Shown here: positions 19,971 to 31,040 of the stretch, piece by piece
How positions within the stretch are numbered: the first letter of the stretch is position 1
Layout: each line of letters begins with the position of its first letter
Source of the DNA: Sitta carolinensis
Lineage: Eukaryota; Chordata; Aves; Passeriformes; Sittidae
NCBI GenBank assembly: GCA_032173965.1
Contig: CM063312.1
Span: forward strand, 566,555-630,554
Length of the DNA: 64,000 nucleotides
Direction: 5' to 3'
Notes under the pieces: model-generated
Database searches by the model: none
Seen by the model: only the letters and a program-made list of their open reading frames with translations
Told to the model about the DNA's origin: nothing
Program-made: the position numbers and the translations under genes

Positions 19971-21840
19971 GTAACGGGAGGGGCGGGGCCTGGCCGATAG
20001 GGGGCGGGGCCTGAGCGGGGGGGGAATTGGGGGGGATTAAAGGGGGCGGGGGGGGAAATTTGGGGGGGATTTGAGGGGTCCGGGGGGGAATTGGGGGGTC
20101 CCAAGGAGGGATTTGGGGGGTCCGAGGGGGCCTGTGGGGGGATTAAAGGGGTCTGGGGGGGATTTGAGGGGTCCGGGGGGGAATTTGGGGGTCCCAGGGG
20201 GGATTTGGGGGGGATTTGGGGGGATTAAAGGGGGCGGGGGGGAAAATTTGGGGGGGATTTGGCGGGATTTGGGGGTCCCAGGGAGGATTTGGGGGGGATT
20301 AAAGGGGTCTGGGGGGGATTTGGGGGGTCCCAGGGGGGATTTGGGGGATTAAAGGGGTCTGGGGGGGGGGATTTGGGGTTCCCGGGGGAATTTGGGGAGG
20401 ATTTGGGGGGTCCTGGGGAGGGTCTAGAATGGATTTGGGGGGGATTTGGGGGATTTGGGGGGGGATTTGGGGTCCCAGGGGGGATTTGGGGGGGACTGGG
20501 GGTCTGGGATGCATTGGGGGGAATTAAAGGGGTCCCAGGGGGGATTTGGGGGGGATTAAAGGAATTTGGGGGGGATTTGGGGGGTCCCAGAGGGGATTGG
20601 GGGATCCGGGGGGGGTCTGGGATGGATTTGGGGGGTCCTGGGGGGTCCCAGGGGGATCTGCGGGGGAATTAAAGGGGTCTGGGGGGAATTGGGGGGATTT
20701 GGGAGGGATTAAGGGAGTCCCGGGGGGAATTTGGGGGGTCCGGGGAGGGATTTGGGGGGTCCGGGGGGTCAGGGATGGATTTGGGGGGGAATTAAAGGGG
20801 TCGGGGGGGGATTTGGGGAGGATTTGGGGGAGATTTCGGGGGTCCTGGGGGAGATTCAAAGGGTCTTGGGGGAATTTGGGGGGTCTGGGGGGGATTTGGG
20901 GGGTTCTGGGGGGAATTTGGGGGAGATTTGGGGAGGATTTGGGGGGGCTGAGGAATTCTGGGATGGATTTGGGGGGTCCTGGGGTAGATTTGGGGGAATT
21001 TGGGGAGGATTTGGGGGAATTTGGGGAGGATTTGGGGAGGATTATGGGGGGTCCTGGGGGGGATTCGGGGGATCCTGAGGGATTTGGGGGGTCCTGGGGG
21101 GGATTTGGGGGAATTTGGGGAGGATTATGGGGGTCCTGGGGGGGATTCGGGGGATCCTGAGGGATTTGGGGGGTCCTGGGGGGGATTCGGGGAGGATTTG
21201 GGGGGTCCTGGGGGGGTCTGGGATGGATTTGGGGGGGATCTGGGGGGAATTTCGGGGGTCGGGGGGCCCTGGGAGGGGATTGGGGGGGAATTTGGGGGGG
21301 GATTTGGGGGAATTTGGGGAATTTGGGGGAATTCTGGGATGGATTTGGGGGAGCCTGGGGTGGATTTGGGGGGGAATGGGGGGATTTGGGGAATTTTGGG
21401 GAGGATTTGGGGAATTTGGGGGAATTTGGGGGAATTTGAGGGATTTGGGGGAATTTTGGGGGGGATTGGGGAATTTGGGGGAATTTGGGGTAGGATTTGG
21501 GGGAATTTGAGGGATTTGGGGGAATTTTGGGGGGGGGATTGGGGGGAATTTGGGGGGAATTGGGCAATTTGGGGGAATTTGGGGAGATTTGGGGGGATTT
21601 GGGGGAATTTGGGGGGAATTTGGGGAGATTTGGGGGAATTTTGGAGGGATTTGGGGGGATTTGGGGGAATTTTGGGGTAAATTTGGGGAATTTGGGGTGG
21701 TTTTTTTGATCCTTTTGGGTTTTTTGGGGGGTCCCGGGGTGGCCGGGGGGAATTTGGGGTCGGGGGGATTTGGGGTAAATTCAGGGGGGACCGGGGGGAT
21801 TTTGGGGGAATTTGGGGTGTCAGGGACTCTGGAATTCCGG
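19971..21840 (+). repeat. G-rich intron minisatellite (GGGGGATTTGGGGGGTCC)
   Basis: Units GGGGGGATTTGGGGGGTCCC, GGGATTAAAGGGGTCTGGGG and GGGGGAATTTGGGGAGGATT in shifting mixtures. Nothing other than repeat is seen. Confidence 0.88.
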
Positions 21841-22640
21841 AATTCGGGACAGAATCGAATTTATGGGATTTGGGCTCGAATTTTACGGGATTTGGGATTT
21901 TTTGGGGGGGGGTTTGAGTGATTTGGGGTGAATTTTATGGGATTTGGGCACAAATCTGGTGGGAAAATGGGATTTGGGGGAGAATTTGTGGGATTTGGGG
22001 GGGAATTTATGGGATTGGGGGAGAATTTATGGGATTTGGGATGGAATTTATGGGATTTGGGATGGAATTATTGAGATTTGGGTCAGAATTTTTGGGATTT
22101 GGGTCAGAATTTTTGGGATTTGGGTCAGAATTTTTGGGATTTGGGTCAGAATTTTTGGATTTTGGTCGGAATTTTGGGATTTGGATCAGAATTTTGGGAT
22201 TTGGGTCAGAATTTTTGGGATTTGGGTCAGAATTTTGGGATTTAGGTCAGAATTTTTGGGATTTAGGTCAGAATTTTTGGATTTTGGTCGGAATTTTGGG
22301 ATTTGGATCAGAATTTTGGGATTTGGGTCAGAATTTTTGGGATTTGGGTCAGAATTTTGGGATTTAGGTCAGAATTTTTGGGATTTAGGTCAGAATTTTG
22401 GGATTTGGGTCAGAATTTTTGGATTTTGGTCGGAATTTTGGGGACTTGGGTCAGAATTTTGGGGACTTGGGGGGGAATTTTGGGATTTGGATCAGAATTT
22501 TGGGGATTTAGGGAAGGGATAAGAGAATTTGAGCTGGGATTTGGGTAAAATCAGTGGGATTTTGGTGAGAATTTTGGGGATTCGAGTCAGAATTAACGGA
22601 ATTAAAAATCCAGGTGGGAATTTAGTGGGGTTTGGGGCCC
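21841..22640 (+). repeat. 21-bp array (TTTGGGATTTGGGTCAGAAT)
   Basis: Well-ordered tandem copies of GGGATTTGGGTCAGAATTTT, strongest from about 22070 to 22510, diverging on both sides. Many single-base variants (GGATCAGAATTT, GGTCGGAATTTT) occur in a higher-order pattern of about 150 bp. Confidence 0.88.
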
Positions 22641-24190
22641 AAGTGAAGGATTTGGGGCAAATTTAGGGAATTAGGATTGGAATTAATGGGGTTTGGGTCA
22701 GAATTTTTGGGGTTTCGAGGCAAAATCAGTGGAATTTGAGCCACAATTAATGGGATTGTGGTTGGAATTAATGGGATTTGGGTCGGAATTAACGGGATTT
22801 CAGCCAGAATTAAGGAATTTGTGTTGGAATTAAGGGGATTTGGGTCAGAATTCATGGAAATTGGAGCCAGAGTTCAGGGATTTGAGCTGGATTTAAGGGA
22901 TTTGTGTGGGAATTAGTGGGGTTTGTGTCAGAATTAATGGGAATTTGGGTCAGAATTAATGGGAATTTGGGTCAGAATTGAGGGATTTGTGTGGGAATTA
23001 GTGGGGTTTGTGTCAGAATTCATGGGATGTGGGTCAGAATTCATGGATTTAGGGTAGAATTACAGAATTTGTGTTGGGATTAATGGGATTTTGGTTGGAA
23101 TGATTGGGATTTGGGCCAGAATTAAGGGATTTGTGCTGGGATTAATGGGATTTGGGCCGAAATTGAGGGATTTTGGCACTGAACCAACAAGACACAAGCC
23201 AGATTTCTGGGATTTGGGTCAGAACTCTGGGATTTGGGTCAGAATCCCAGGATTTGGTGCAGAATTCCAGGATTTGGTGCAGAAGGATGCAATTTGGGTC
23301 AGAATTCCCAGATTTGAGTCAGAACTCCAGGATTTGGCTCAGAATTCCCAGATTTGGGTCAGAATTCCAGGATTTGGCTCAGAATTCCACATTTAGCTCC
23401 GAACTCCAGGATTTGGGTCAGAACTCCAGGATTTAGGTCAGAATTCCATCATTTGGTGCAGAATTCCGGGATTTGGGTCAGAATTCCAGGATTTGGGTCA
23501 GAACTGCAGGATTTAGGTCAGAATTCCATCATTTGGTGCAGAAGGATGTGATTTGGTGCGGAATTCCCAGATTTGGCTCAGAATTCCGCATTTAGCTCCA
23601 AACTCCAGGATTTGGCTCAGAACGCCAGGATTTAGTGCAGAACTCCAGGATTTGGGTCAGAATTCCAGGATTTGGCTCAGAATTCCAGGATTTGGCTCAG
23701 AACTGTAGGATTTCGGTCAGAATTCCATCATTTGGTGCAGAAGGATGCGATTTGGTGCAGAACTCCCAGATTTGGGTCAGAATTCCGGGATTTGGGTCAG
23801 AATTCCAGGATTTGGCTCAGAACTCCAGGATTTGGTTCAGAACTCCAGGATTTGGTCAGAATTCCAGGATTTGGCTCAGAACTCTGGGATTTGGCTCAGA
23901 ACTCCAGGATTTAGTGCAGAACTCCAGGATTTGGTTCAGAACTCCAGGATTTGGCTCAGAACTCCAGGATTTGGTTCAGAACTCCAGGATTTGGCTCAGA
24001 ATTCCAGGATTTGGTTCAGAACTCTGGGATTTGGGTCAGAACTCCAGGATTTGGCTCAGAATTCCAGGATTTGGCTCAGAACTCCCAGATTTGGGTCAGA
24101 ACTCCCAGATTTGTCTCAACTCCCAGAACTGTCTCAGAATTCCCAGAACTGTCTCAGAACTCCCAGACTGGGCTCCGAACCAAGCGCTGA
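22641..24190 (+). repeat. 20-bp array (CAGGATTTGGCTCAGAATTC)
   Basis: The previous family evolves into GGATTTGGCTCAGAACTCCA copies, with variants GGTTCAGAACTCC and GGTGCAGAATTCC. It ends near 24175 at CTCAGAACTCCCAGACTGGG. It precedes the C-rich tract before the ZBTB22 start. Confidence 0.88.
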
Positions 24191-24246
24191 CCTCCCCCCC
24201 CCCCATTTCCCCTCCCCCCCAGCCCCTCCCCTCCTCCTCCTCCGCC

Positions 24247-27200
24247 ATGCCCCGCCCTTCCTCCCCCCCCGCCCCCCCCCTCCTCCTCCTCCTCCTCCTC
24301 CTGCTCCTCCTGCTCCCCGTGCCCGCCGCTGCAGGTGGAATTCCCGCAGGTGCCGCCGGCGCTGCTCTCCAACCTCAACCGGCAGCGCCTGCAGGGCCAG
24401 CTCTGCGACGTCTCCATCCGCCTGCAGGGCCGCGAGTTCCGCGCCCACCGCGCCGTCCTGGCCGCCTCGTCGCCCTTTTTCCACGACCAGCTGCTGCTGA
24501 AGAAGCTGGACCGGCTGGAGCTGCCGGCCGTGATGGACCCGGGCGCGTTCGCGCTGGTGCTGGGCTGCGCCTACACGGGCCGGCTGCGCACGGCGCCCGG
24601 CGAGCTGCTCAACCTGCTCACCGTGGGCAGCGTGCTGCAGATGTGGCACATCGTGGACAAGTGCACCGAGCTGCTGCTGCGCTCCTCGGCGCCGCCGCCG
24701 CCGCCGTCCGCAGCCTCAGCATCGCCAGCGGCGGCGGCCGCATCCGCAGCATCCTCATCTTCAGCATCCTCATGCATCCTCATCCTCAGCATCCTCATCC
24801 GCAGCATCCTCATCCTCAGCATCCTCGATCCTCAGCATCCTCATCCTCAGCATCCTCATCCTCATTGAGCATCCTCATCCTCAGCATCCTCATCCGCAGC
24901 ATCCTCATCCTCAGCATCCTCATCCGCAGCATCGGCAGCGGCGGCGCGGCGGCCCGGCAGGCTTCATCTTCAGCAGGCAGCGGCTCTTCATCATCTTCAT
25001 CACTGGCAGGAGCAGCAGCAGCAGCGGTCTTCATCATCTTCATCACTGGCAGGAGCAGCAGCGTAGTTCACGTCTTCATAGCAGGCAGCAGCATCTTTCA
25101 TCTTCATCACTGGCAGCAGCAGCAATCTTTAGCACATAGCACGTCTTCATCACTGGCAGCAGCAGCATCATGCGTCTTCATCACTGGCAGGCAGCAGCAC
25201 TCTTTAGCATCATGCTTCATCTCTCAGCTGCAGCAGCAGCATCTTCTTTATCAGCAGCAGCATCTTCATCTTCATCACTGGCAGAGCAGCAGCAGTCTTC
25301 ATCATACACAATCTTCATCATCTATGGCAGCAGCAGCATTTCCAGCAGCATCTTCATCATCTTCATCACTGGCAGCAGCAGCATCTTCATCTTCATCATC
25401 TTCATCGTTGCCAGCAGCATTTCCAGCAGCATCTTCCTCCTCATCCTCATCCCCAGGGCTCGCCCGGATCCGCCGCAGCGGGACGAGGAGGAGGAGGAGG
25501 AGGGTGGGGAGGAAGGCTCCGCGGAGGCGCGGAGGCGCTGGGTGCTCCTCGAGCCCGAGTGGCTGCAGCAGCACCTGGAGCTCACCTGCGAGGAGGGGGA
25601 GGGGGGAGGGGAGGGGGATTCCCGGGATTCCGGTGGGAATGGGGGAGGGGGCGGAGGGAGGGGAAGGGTGACGGGGAGAGGCTGGAAGTTGGGAAGGGAG
25701 TGGGGGAAAGTTTGGGAAGGGGAGTGGGGAAGGAAAGTTCGGGAAGGGGAGTGGGAGGAGTTAGGGTGGGGAGAGAGCGGGGAAATCCGGGAATGGGAGC
25801 GGGGTGAGAGCGCGGAAAAGTTCGGGAATGGGAGCGGAGAGAGCGCGGGGAAATTCGGGAGTGGGAGCGGGGAGAGCGCGGAAAAGTTCGGGAGTGGGAG
25901 CGGGGAGAGCGCGGAAAAGTTCGGGAATGGGAGAGGGGAGAGAGCGGGGAAATTCGGGAGTGGGATCGAGGAGAGCCCGGAGAAATTCGGGAATGGGAGC
26001 GGGGGAGGGGTTGGGAAAGTTTGGAATGGGCGGGGAGAGGGGAATCGGAATGGGAGCGGGGAGAGAGCGGGGAAATTCAGGAATGGGAGCGGGGAGGGGT
26101 TGGGAAAGTTCGGGAATGGGAGCGGGGAGGGGTTGGGAAAGTTTGGGAATGGGAGCGGGGAGGGGTTGGGAAAGTTCGGGAATGGGAGCGGGGGTGGAAG
26201 TGGGATTGGGAGGGAGGTTGAATTGGGAATGGGGGGAGGGGAGTTGGGATGGGAGCGGGGAGAGAGCGGGGAAATTCGGGAACGCGACCCGGTCGCGGTC
26301 GGGGCTGCCGGGGCAGAGAGGGAATCCTCGGGAGCGGAGGAATTCTGTATGGAAATGAGGGAATTCTGTATGGGAATGAGGGAATTGTGTACGGGAATGA
26401 GGGAATTGCGCACGGGAGCGGAGGAATTGCGCACGGGAACGAGGGAATTTCACAAGGAAATGAGGGAATTTCACATGGAAATGAGGGAATTTCACAAGGA
26501 AATGAGGGAATTTCACATGGAAATGAGGGAATTTTGCACGGGAGCGAAGGAATCGCAGGAATTCCGCACGGAACCGAGGGGCTCGTGCCCAAACCCGGCC
26601 GAATTCCCCAGGAAAACGAGGGAATTTTAATCGGAACTGGAGGAATTTCGCCCAGAACCGAGGGGGTTTTGACCCGAACCGGCCGAATTTCGCTCAAAAC
26701 CGCGGGAATTTTGGCCAGGAGCGGCAGAATCCCGCACGGCACCGAGGGAATTTCAACGGGAACCGGAGGAATTTCCCACGGAACCGAAGGGATTTTGACC
26801 AGAACCGGCAGAATTCCCGAGGAAAAAGAAGGAATTTTGTCCCGAACCGGCCGAAAGCCGCACGAAACCGAGGGAATTTCGATCAGAACTGTCAGAATTC
26901 CACACGAAACGGAGGGAATTTTAACGGGAACCGGAGGAATTTCCCAGGAAAATGAGGGAATTCTAACCAGAACTGGAGGAATTTTAAATGAAAATGAGGG
27001 AATTTTGATCCAAACCGGCCGACTTGCAGAGGGAAACGATGGAATTTTCACCAGAACCATCGGAATTTCAGATGAAACCGAGGGAACTGTGACCAGAACC
27101 GGCCGAATTTCCCAGGAAAATGAGGGGATTTTCCCCGAACTGGCCGAATTTCCCATGGAAATGAGGGAATTTTAATCCGAACCGGCCGAATTTCGCCCGG

Positions 27201-28911
27201 AACCGAGGCAATTTTGACCAGAACTGGAGGAATTTCCCAGGAAAATGAGGGAATTTTGATCCGAACCGGCCGAATTTCAGAGGAAAATGAGGGAATTTTC
27301 CCCCGCCCCGGCCGAATTTCCCATGAAAAGGAGGGAATTTTCCCCCGAGCGGGCCGAATTTCCAATGAAAATGAGGGAATTTTAACCAGAACTGGAGGAA
27401 TTTCGCCCGGAGCCGATGGGATTTTAAGCAGAACTGAAGGAATTTCGCCCGGCTCCGGTGGGATTTTAAGCCGAACTGGAAGAATTTCCCATGAAAACGC
27501 TGGAATCTTGATCCGAACCGGCCGGATTTCAGAGGAAAACGAGGGAATTTTCCCCCGAGCGGGCCGGATTTCGCCCGGAGCCGATGGGATTTTAACCAAA
27601 ACTGGAAGAATTTCCCATGAAAATGAGGGAATTTTAACCAGAACTGGAGGAATTTCTCCCGGCTCCGGTGGGATTTTAACCAGAACTGGAGGAATTTCCC
27701 ATGAAAACGAGGGAATTTTACCCCGAGCGGGCCGAATTTCCCATGGAAATGAGGGAATTTTCACCAGAACTGGAGGAATTTCTCCCCTAACCGATGGGAT
27801 TTTAACCCGAACGGGCCGAATTTCCCATGAAAAGGAGGGAATTTCGCCCGGAGCCGATGGGATTTTAGGCAGAACTGGAGGAATTTCCCATGAAAACGAG
27901 GGAATTTTCCCCCGAGCGGGCCGAATTTCCCATGAAAACGAGGGAATTTTAATCAGAACGGGAGGAATTTCCCCCGGGAGCCGATGGGATTTTAAGCAGA
28001 ACTGGAGGAATTTCCCATGAAAACGAGGGAATTTTCCTCGAGCGGGCCGAATTTCCAATGAAAATGAGGGAATTTTAACCAGAACTGGAGGAATTTCGCA
28101 GGAGCCGATGGGATTTTAGCAGAACTGGAGGAATTTCCCATGAAACGAGGAATTTTCCCCGAGCGGGCCGAATTTCCCATGAAAATGAGGGAATTTTAAC
28201 CAGAACTGGAGGAATTTCGCAGGGAGCCGATGGGATTTTAGGCAGAACTGGGGGAATTTCCCATGAAAACGATGGAATTTCCCCCGAGCGGGCCGAATTT
28301 CCCATGAAAATGAGGGAATTTTACCAGAACTGGAGGAATTTCGCCCGAGCCGATGGATTTTAAGCAGACTGAGGATTCCCATGAAAATGAGGGAATTTTC
28401 CCCCGAGCGGGCCGGATTTCCCATGAAAACGATGGAATTCTGCCCCGAGCCGTCCGGATTTCCCATGAAAGCGATGGAATTCTGCCCGAGCCGTCCGGAT
28501 TTCCAGGAAAGCGATGGCATGCTGCCCCGAGCGGGCCGGATTTGGGGCGGCGCCGGGGCCGCCTCACCTGTGGCGCAGGTGCGCTCGGGCGCGGCCCAGG
28601 TGTTCGTGTGCCACTGCGGGAAGGCGTTCTCGCACCGCAGCATGCGGCAGCGGCACGTCAACATGCACCTGGGGCTGCGGCCCTTCACCTGCGCGCACTG
28701 CCGCAAGCGCTTCAAGATGAAACATCACCTGACGGAGCACCTGAAAACGCACACGGGGCTGCGGCCCTACACCTGCGCCACCTGCCCGAGGAGGTTCATG
28801 TGGAGGGACAGCTTCGTGAGGCACAGGGCCACCTGTGCGGGGACACCTGGGACACCGGGGGCACCTGGGGCACCTGGGACACCTGGGACACCTGGGACAG
28901 GGGTGCAGTGA
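24247..28911 (+). CDS. ZBTB22: ZBTB22, BTB and zinc-finger protein, coding segments interrupted by repeats
   Basis: ZBTB22 is a nuclear BTB/C2H2 factor of the extended MHC. The probable start is ATG at 24247, reading MPRPSSPPAPP then a Leu run and PVPAAA, much like the mammalian N-terminus. One base out of frame, from 24335, comes VEFPQVPPALLSNLNRQRLQ, CDVSIRLQGREFRAHRAVL, FFHDQLLLKK, VMDPGAF and VGSVLQMWHIVDKCTELL: a complete BTB domain. A conserved linker, RRRWVLLEPEWLQ followed by LELTCEEGE, lies at about 25520-25620 in another frame. The fingers (28600-28845) are CHCGKAFSHRSMRQRH, CAHCRKRFKMKHHLTEH and CATCPRRFMWRDSFVRHRATC-type. The mammalian gene encodes all this in one exon. Here about 3 kb of repeats separate the segments, so either introns were gained or the assembly is altered. 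The last codons (GTPGTPG) run into minisatellite, with a stop at 28909. Confidence 0.92.
24335..24868 (+). CDS. ZBTB22: ZBTB22 BTB/POZ segment
   Basis: The BTB dimerisation domain covers roughly the first 115 residues, from VEFPQV to DKCTELLLRSS. The segment starts right after CCGCCGCTGCAG, which could be an acceptor, or it continues from ATG 24247 with a one-base slip. After the BTB fold the reading frame enters Ser/Ala-rich trinucleotide repeats and stops at 24868. Confidence 0.9.
   Translation: MEFPQVPPALLSNLNRQRLQGQLCDVSIRLQGREFRAHRAVLAASSPFFHDQLLLKKLDRLELPAVMDPGAFALVLGCAYTGRLRTAPGELLNLLTVGSVLQMWHIVDKCTELLLRSSAPPPPPSAASASPAAAAASAASSSSASSCILILSILIRSILILSILDPQHPHPQHPHPH
24740..25460 (+). 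repeat. CATCCTCAT / CAGCAGCATCTTCAT trinucleotide-based repeats in ZBTB22 linker
   Basis: First a 15-bp unit GCATCCTCATCCTCA (24760-24935), then irregular TCTTCATCATCTTCATCACT and GGCAGCAGCAG blocks. On the + strand the least hydrophobic reading is Ser/Ala-rich. On the minus strand the same DNA reads as Asp/Glu/Ala. Mammalian ZBTB22 has Ser runs in its linker, so part of this may be real coding sequence that expanded. Confidence 0.8.
25470..25640 (+). CDS. ZBTB22: ZBTB22 conserved acidic linker segment
   Basis: Reads [37 protein letters not shown] and LELTCEEGEGGGEGD. It resembles the family block with a Trp-Val motif, Glu run and LTCEDDE. A possible donor is CCG/GTGGGA near 25630. Its frame differs from that of the BTB segment, so an intron or indel lies between. 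Confidence 0.7.
25641..26330 (+). repeat. 33-bp array (GGGAATGGGAGCGGGGAGAG)
   Basis: Tandem copies of GGGAATGGGAGCGGGGAGAG followed by AGCGCGGAAAAGTTC or GGTTGGGAAAGTTC, with about 15 copies visible. No coding content is recognised. Confidence 0.88.
26331..28545 (+). repeat. Approximately 42-bp array (GAATTTCCCATGAAAACGAG)
   Basis: Units of GAATTTCCCATGAAAATGAG then GGAATTTTAACCAGAACTGG alternate with GAATTTCGCCCGGAGCCGAT then GGGATTTTAAGCAGAACT. Both + and minus frames are open for long stretches because the 42-bp period is a multiple of three. The array ends about 30 bases before the zinc-finger acceptor. Confidence 0.88.
28579..28911 (+). CDS. ZBTB22: ZBTB22 zinc-finger segment
   Basis: Two candidate acceptors occur, TGTGGCGCAG (ends 28578) and GCGGCCCAG (ends 28599). 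The frame reads QVFVCHCGKAFSHRSMRQRH then VNMHLGLRPFTCAHCRKRF, KMKHHLTEHLKTHTGLRPY and TCATCPRRFMWRDSFVRH with RATC. Fingers 1 and 2 are C2H2-like and finger 3 ends in Cys (C2HC), as in the mammalian protein. After the last finger the mammalian tail is replaced by minisatellite-encoded GTPG repeats and a TGA. Confidence 0.93.
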   Translation: MRSGAAQVFVCHCGKAFSHRSMRQRHVNMHLGLRPFTCAHCRKRFKMKHHLTEHLKTHTGLRPYTCATCPRRFMWRDSFVRHRATCAGTPGTPGAPGAPGTPGTPGTGVQ

Positions 28912-28980
28912 CACCTGGGACACCTGGGACACCTGGGACACCTGGGACACCTGGGACAGGGGTGCAGTGACACCTGGGAC

Positions 28981-29055
28981 ACCTGCGCCACCTGCCCGAG
29001 GAGGTTCATGTGGAGGGACAGCTTCGTGAGGCACAGGGCCACCTGTGCGGGACAC
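28981..29055 (+). pseudogene. Second copy of ZBTB22 third-finger exon end
   Basis: Near-identical copy of 28768-28850, covering CATCPRRFMWRDSF and VRHRATC coding sequence. It is not in frame with the upstream fingers because TGA at 28909 intervenes. Confidence 0.9.
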
Positions 29056-29410
29056 CTGGGGCACCGGGACACCTGGGACACCTGGGACACCTGGGACAGG
29101 TGTGCAGTGACACCTGGGGCACCTGGGACACCTGGGGCACCTGGGACACCTGGGACACCTGGGACAGGTGTGCAGTGACACCTGGGACACCTGGGACACC
29201 TGGGGCACCTGGGACAGGGGTGCAGTGACACCTGGGACACCTGGGACACCTGGGACACCTGGGACAGGGTGCAGTGACACCTGGGACACCTGGGACACCT
29301 GGGACACCTGGGACAGGGGTGCAGTGACACCTGGGACACCTGGGACACCTGGGACATCTGGACACGGGGCACGGGACACCTGGGACACGGCAACCTGGCA
29401 CACCTGGCAC

Positions 29411-29485
29411 ACCTGGGACACCTGCCCGAGGAGGTTCATGTGGAGGGACAGCTTCGTGAGGCACAGGGCCACCTGTGCGGGGACA
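29411..29485 (+). pseudogene. Third copy of ZBTB22 third-finger exon end
   Basis: Starts within CACCTGGGACACCTGCCCGA, so its 5' edge has been replaced by minisatellite, and continues through the FMWRDSFVRHRATC coding sequence with no change. It is flanked on both sides by ACCTGGGACA units. Confidence 0.88.
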
Positions 29486-29750
29486 CCTGGGGCACCGGGG
29501 ACACCTGGGACACCTGGGACACCTGGGACACCCGGGACAGGTGAGCAGTGACACCTGGGACACCTGGGACACCTGGGGCACCTGGGACACCTGGGACACC
29601 TGGGACAGGTGTGCAGTGACACCTGGGACACCTGGGACACCTGGGGCACCTGGGACAGGGGTGCAGTGACACCTGGGGCACCTGGGACACCTGGGACACC
29701 TGGGACAGGGGTGCAGTGACACCTGGGACAGGCAATGGCACACCTGGGAC

Positions 29751-29825
29751 ACCTGCACCACCTGCCGAGGAGGTTCATGTGGAGGGACAGCTTCGTGAGG
29801 CACAGGGCCACCTGTGCGGGGACAC
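29751..29825 (+). pseudogene. Fourth copy of ZBTB22 third-finger exon end, one base deleted
   Basis: Reads CACCTGCCGAGGAGGTTCAT where the other copies have CCTGCCCGAGG, a one-base deletion, then continues identically to CACCTGTGCGGGGAC. It shows that the copies are diverging. Confidence 0.88.
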
Positions 29826-30640
29826 CTGGGACACCTGGGGCACCTGGGACACCTGGGACACCTGGGACAGGTGTGCAGTGACACCTGGGGCACCTGGGAC
29901 ACCTGGGCACTGGACACCTGGGACACCTGGACAGGGGTGCAGTGACACCTGGGGCACCTGGGACACCTGGGGCACCTGGGACACCTGGGACAGGGGTGCA
30001 GTGACACCTGGGGCACCTGGGACTCCCGGGACACCTGGACACCTGGGACAGGGGTGCAGTGACACCTGGGCACCTGGGACACCTGGGACACCTGGGACAC
30101 CTGGGACACCTGGACACCGGGACAGGGGTGCAGTGACACCTGGGACACCTGGGACACCTGGGGCACCTGGGACACCTGGGACACCTGGGACAGGGGTGCA
30201 GTGACACCTGGGGCACCTGGGACACCTGGGACACCTGGGACACCTGGGACAGGGGTGCAGTGACACCTGGGGCACCTGGGACACCTGGGACACCTGGGAC
30301 ACCTGGGACACCTGGGACACCTGGGACACGGGGACAGGTGTGGTGACACCTGGGCGACACCTGGGACACCTGGGACACCCGGGACAGGGGTGCAGTGACA
30401 CCTGGGACACCTGGGATAGCTGGGACACGTGTGCAGTGACACCTGGGACAGGGATGCCACCTGGAATACCTGGATCCTGGGACACCTGGGACAGGAGGGC
30501 AGGGACACCTGGGGCACCTGGGACAGGGAATGGCACACCTGGGGCACCTGGCACACCCGGGACAGGGAATGGCACACCTGGGATACCTGGGACAGGGAAT
30601 GACACACCTGTCACACCTGGGCCCTGCATGCCACCAGGGC

Positions 30641-30920
30641 CATCTGTCACCCCTGGGCACAGGTGATGTCACACCTGGCACAGGTAATGTCACCCCTGGG
30701 CACAGGTGATGTCACACCTGGCACAGGTAATGTCACCCCTGGGCACAGGTAATGTCACACCTGGCACAGGTAATGTCACACCTGGCACAGGTAATGTCAC
30801 CCCTGGGCACAGGTGATGTCACCCTGGGCACAGGTGATGTCACCCCTGGGCACAGGTGATGTCACCCTGGGCACAGGTAATGTCACCCCTGGGCACAGGT
30901 AATGTCCCACCTGGGCAGGT
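30641..30920 (+). repeat. 21-bp array (GGTAATGTCACCCCTGGGCA)
   Basis: About 13 copies of CACAGGTGATGTCACACCTG-type units, alternating GGTAATGTCAC and GGTGATGTCAC. TGATGTCA resembles a CRE half-palindrome, but the repeat is probably a neutral minisatellite. Confidence 0.88.
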
Positions 30921-31040
30921 GTGTCGCTGATCACCTGGCAGAGACGGATGCTGGTGATGAATCACCAACCTGGGGGGCGACACTGGTAGGGGTGAGTCAC
31001 ACCTGTAGGCAAGTGACGTCATGCCAGGTGACATCACACC
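30921..31040 (+). other. Short non-repeat island
   Basis: CAGGTGTGTCGCTGATCACC followed by GGCAGAGACGGATGCTGGTG and ATGAATCACCAACCTGGGGG. It is less repetitive than its surroundings. No protein or RNA family is recognised. It could be a remnant of the ZBTB22 3' end. Confidence 0.4.

Larger units (their letters stand above)
28850..30640 (+). repeat. 10-bp minisatellite (ACCTGGGACA) after the zinc fingers
   Basis: ACCTGGGACACCTGGGACAC copies with spacers GGGACAGGGGTGCAGTGAC. Three partial copies of the third zinc finger are embedded in it. Towards 30400-30640 it becomes GGGACAGGGAATGGCACACC. Confidence 0.92.

Noticed and set aside
28564..30693. Minus-strand frame of about 700 codons rich in Cys, Pro, Arg (collagen-like or keratin-associated look)
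   Set aside because: It is the reverse reading of ACCTGGGACA repeats and of the ZBTB22 fingers; the periodicity explains it fully.
30641..30920. CRE enhancer cluster (TGATGTCA copies)
   Set aside because: The motif deviates from TGACGTCA and each copy follows the repeat period exactly; there is no promoter context.
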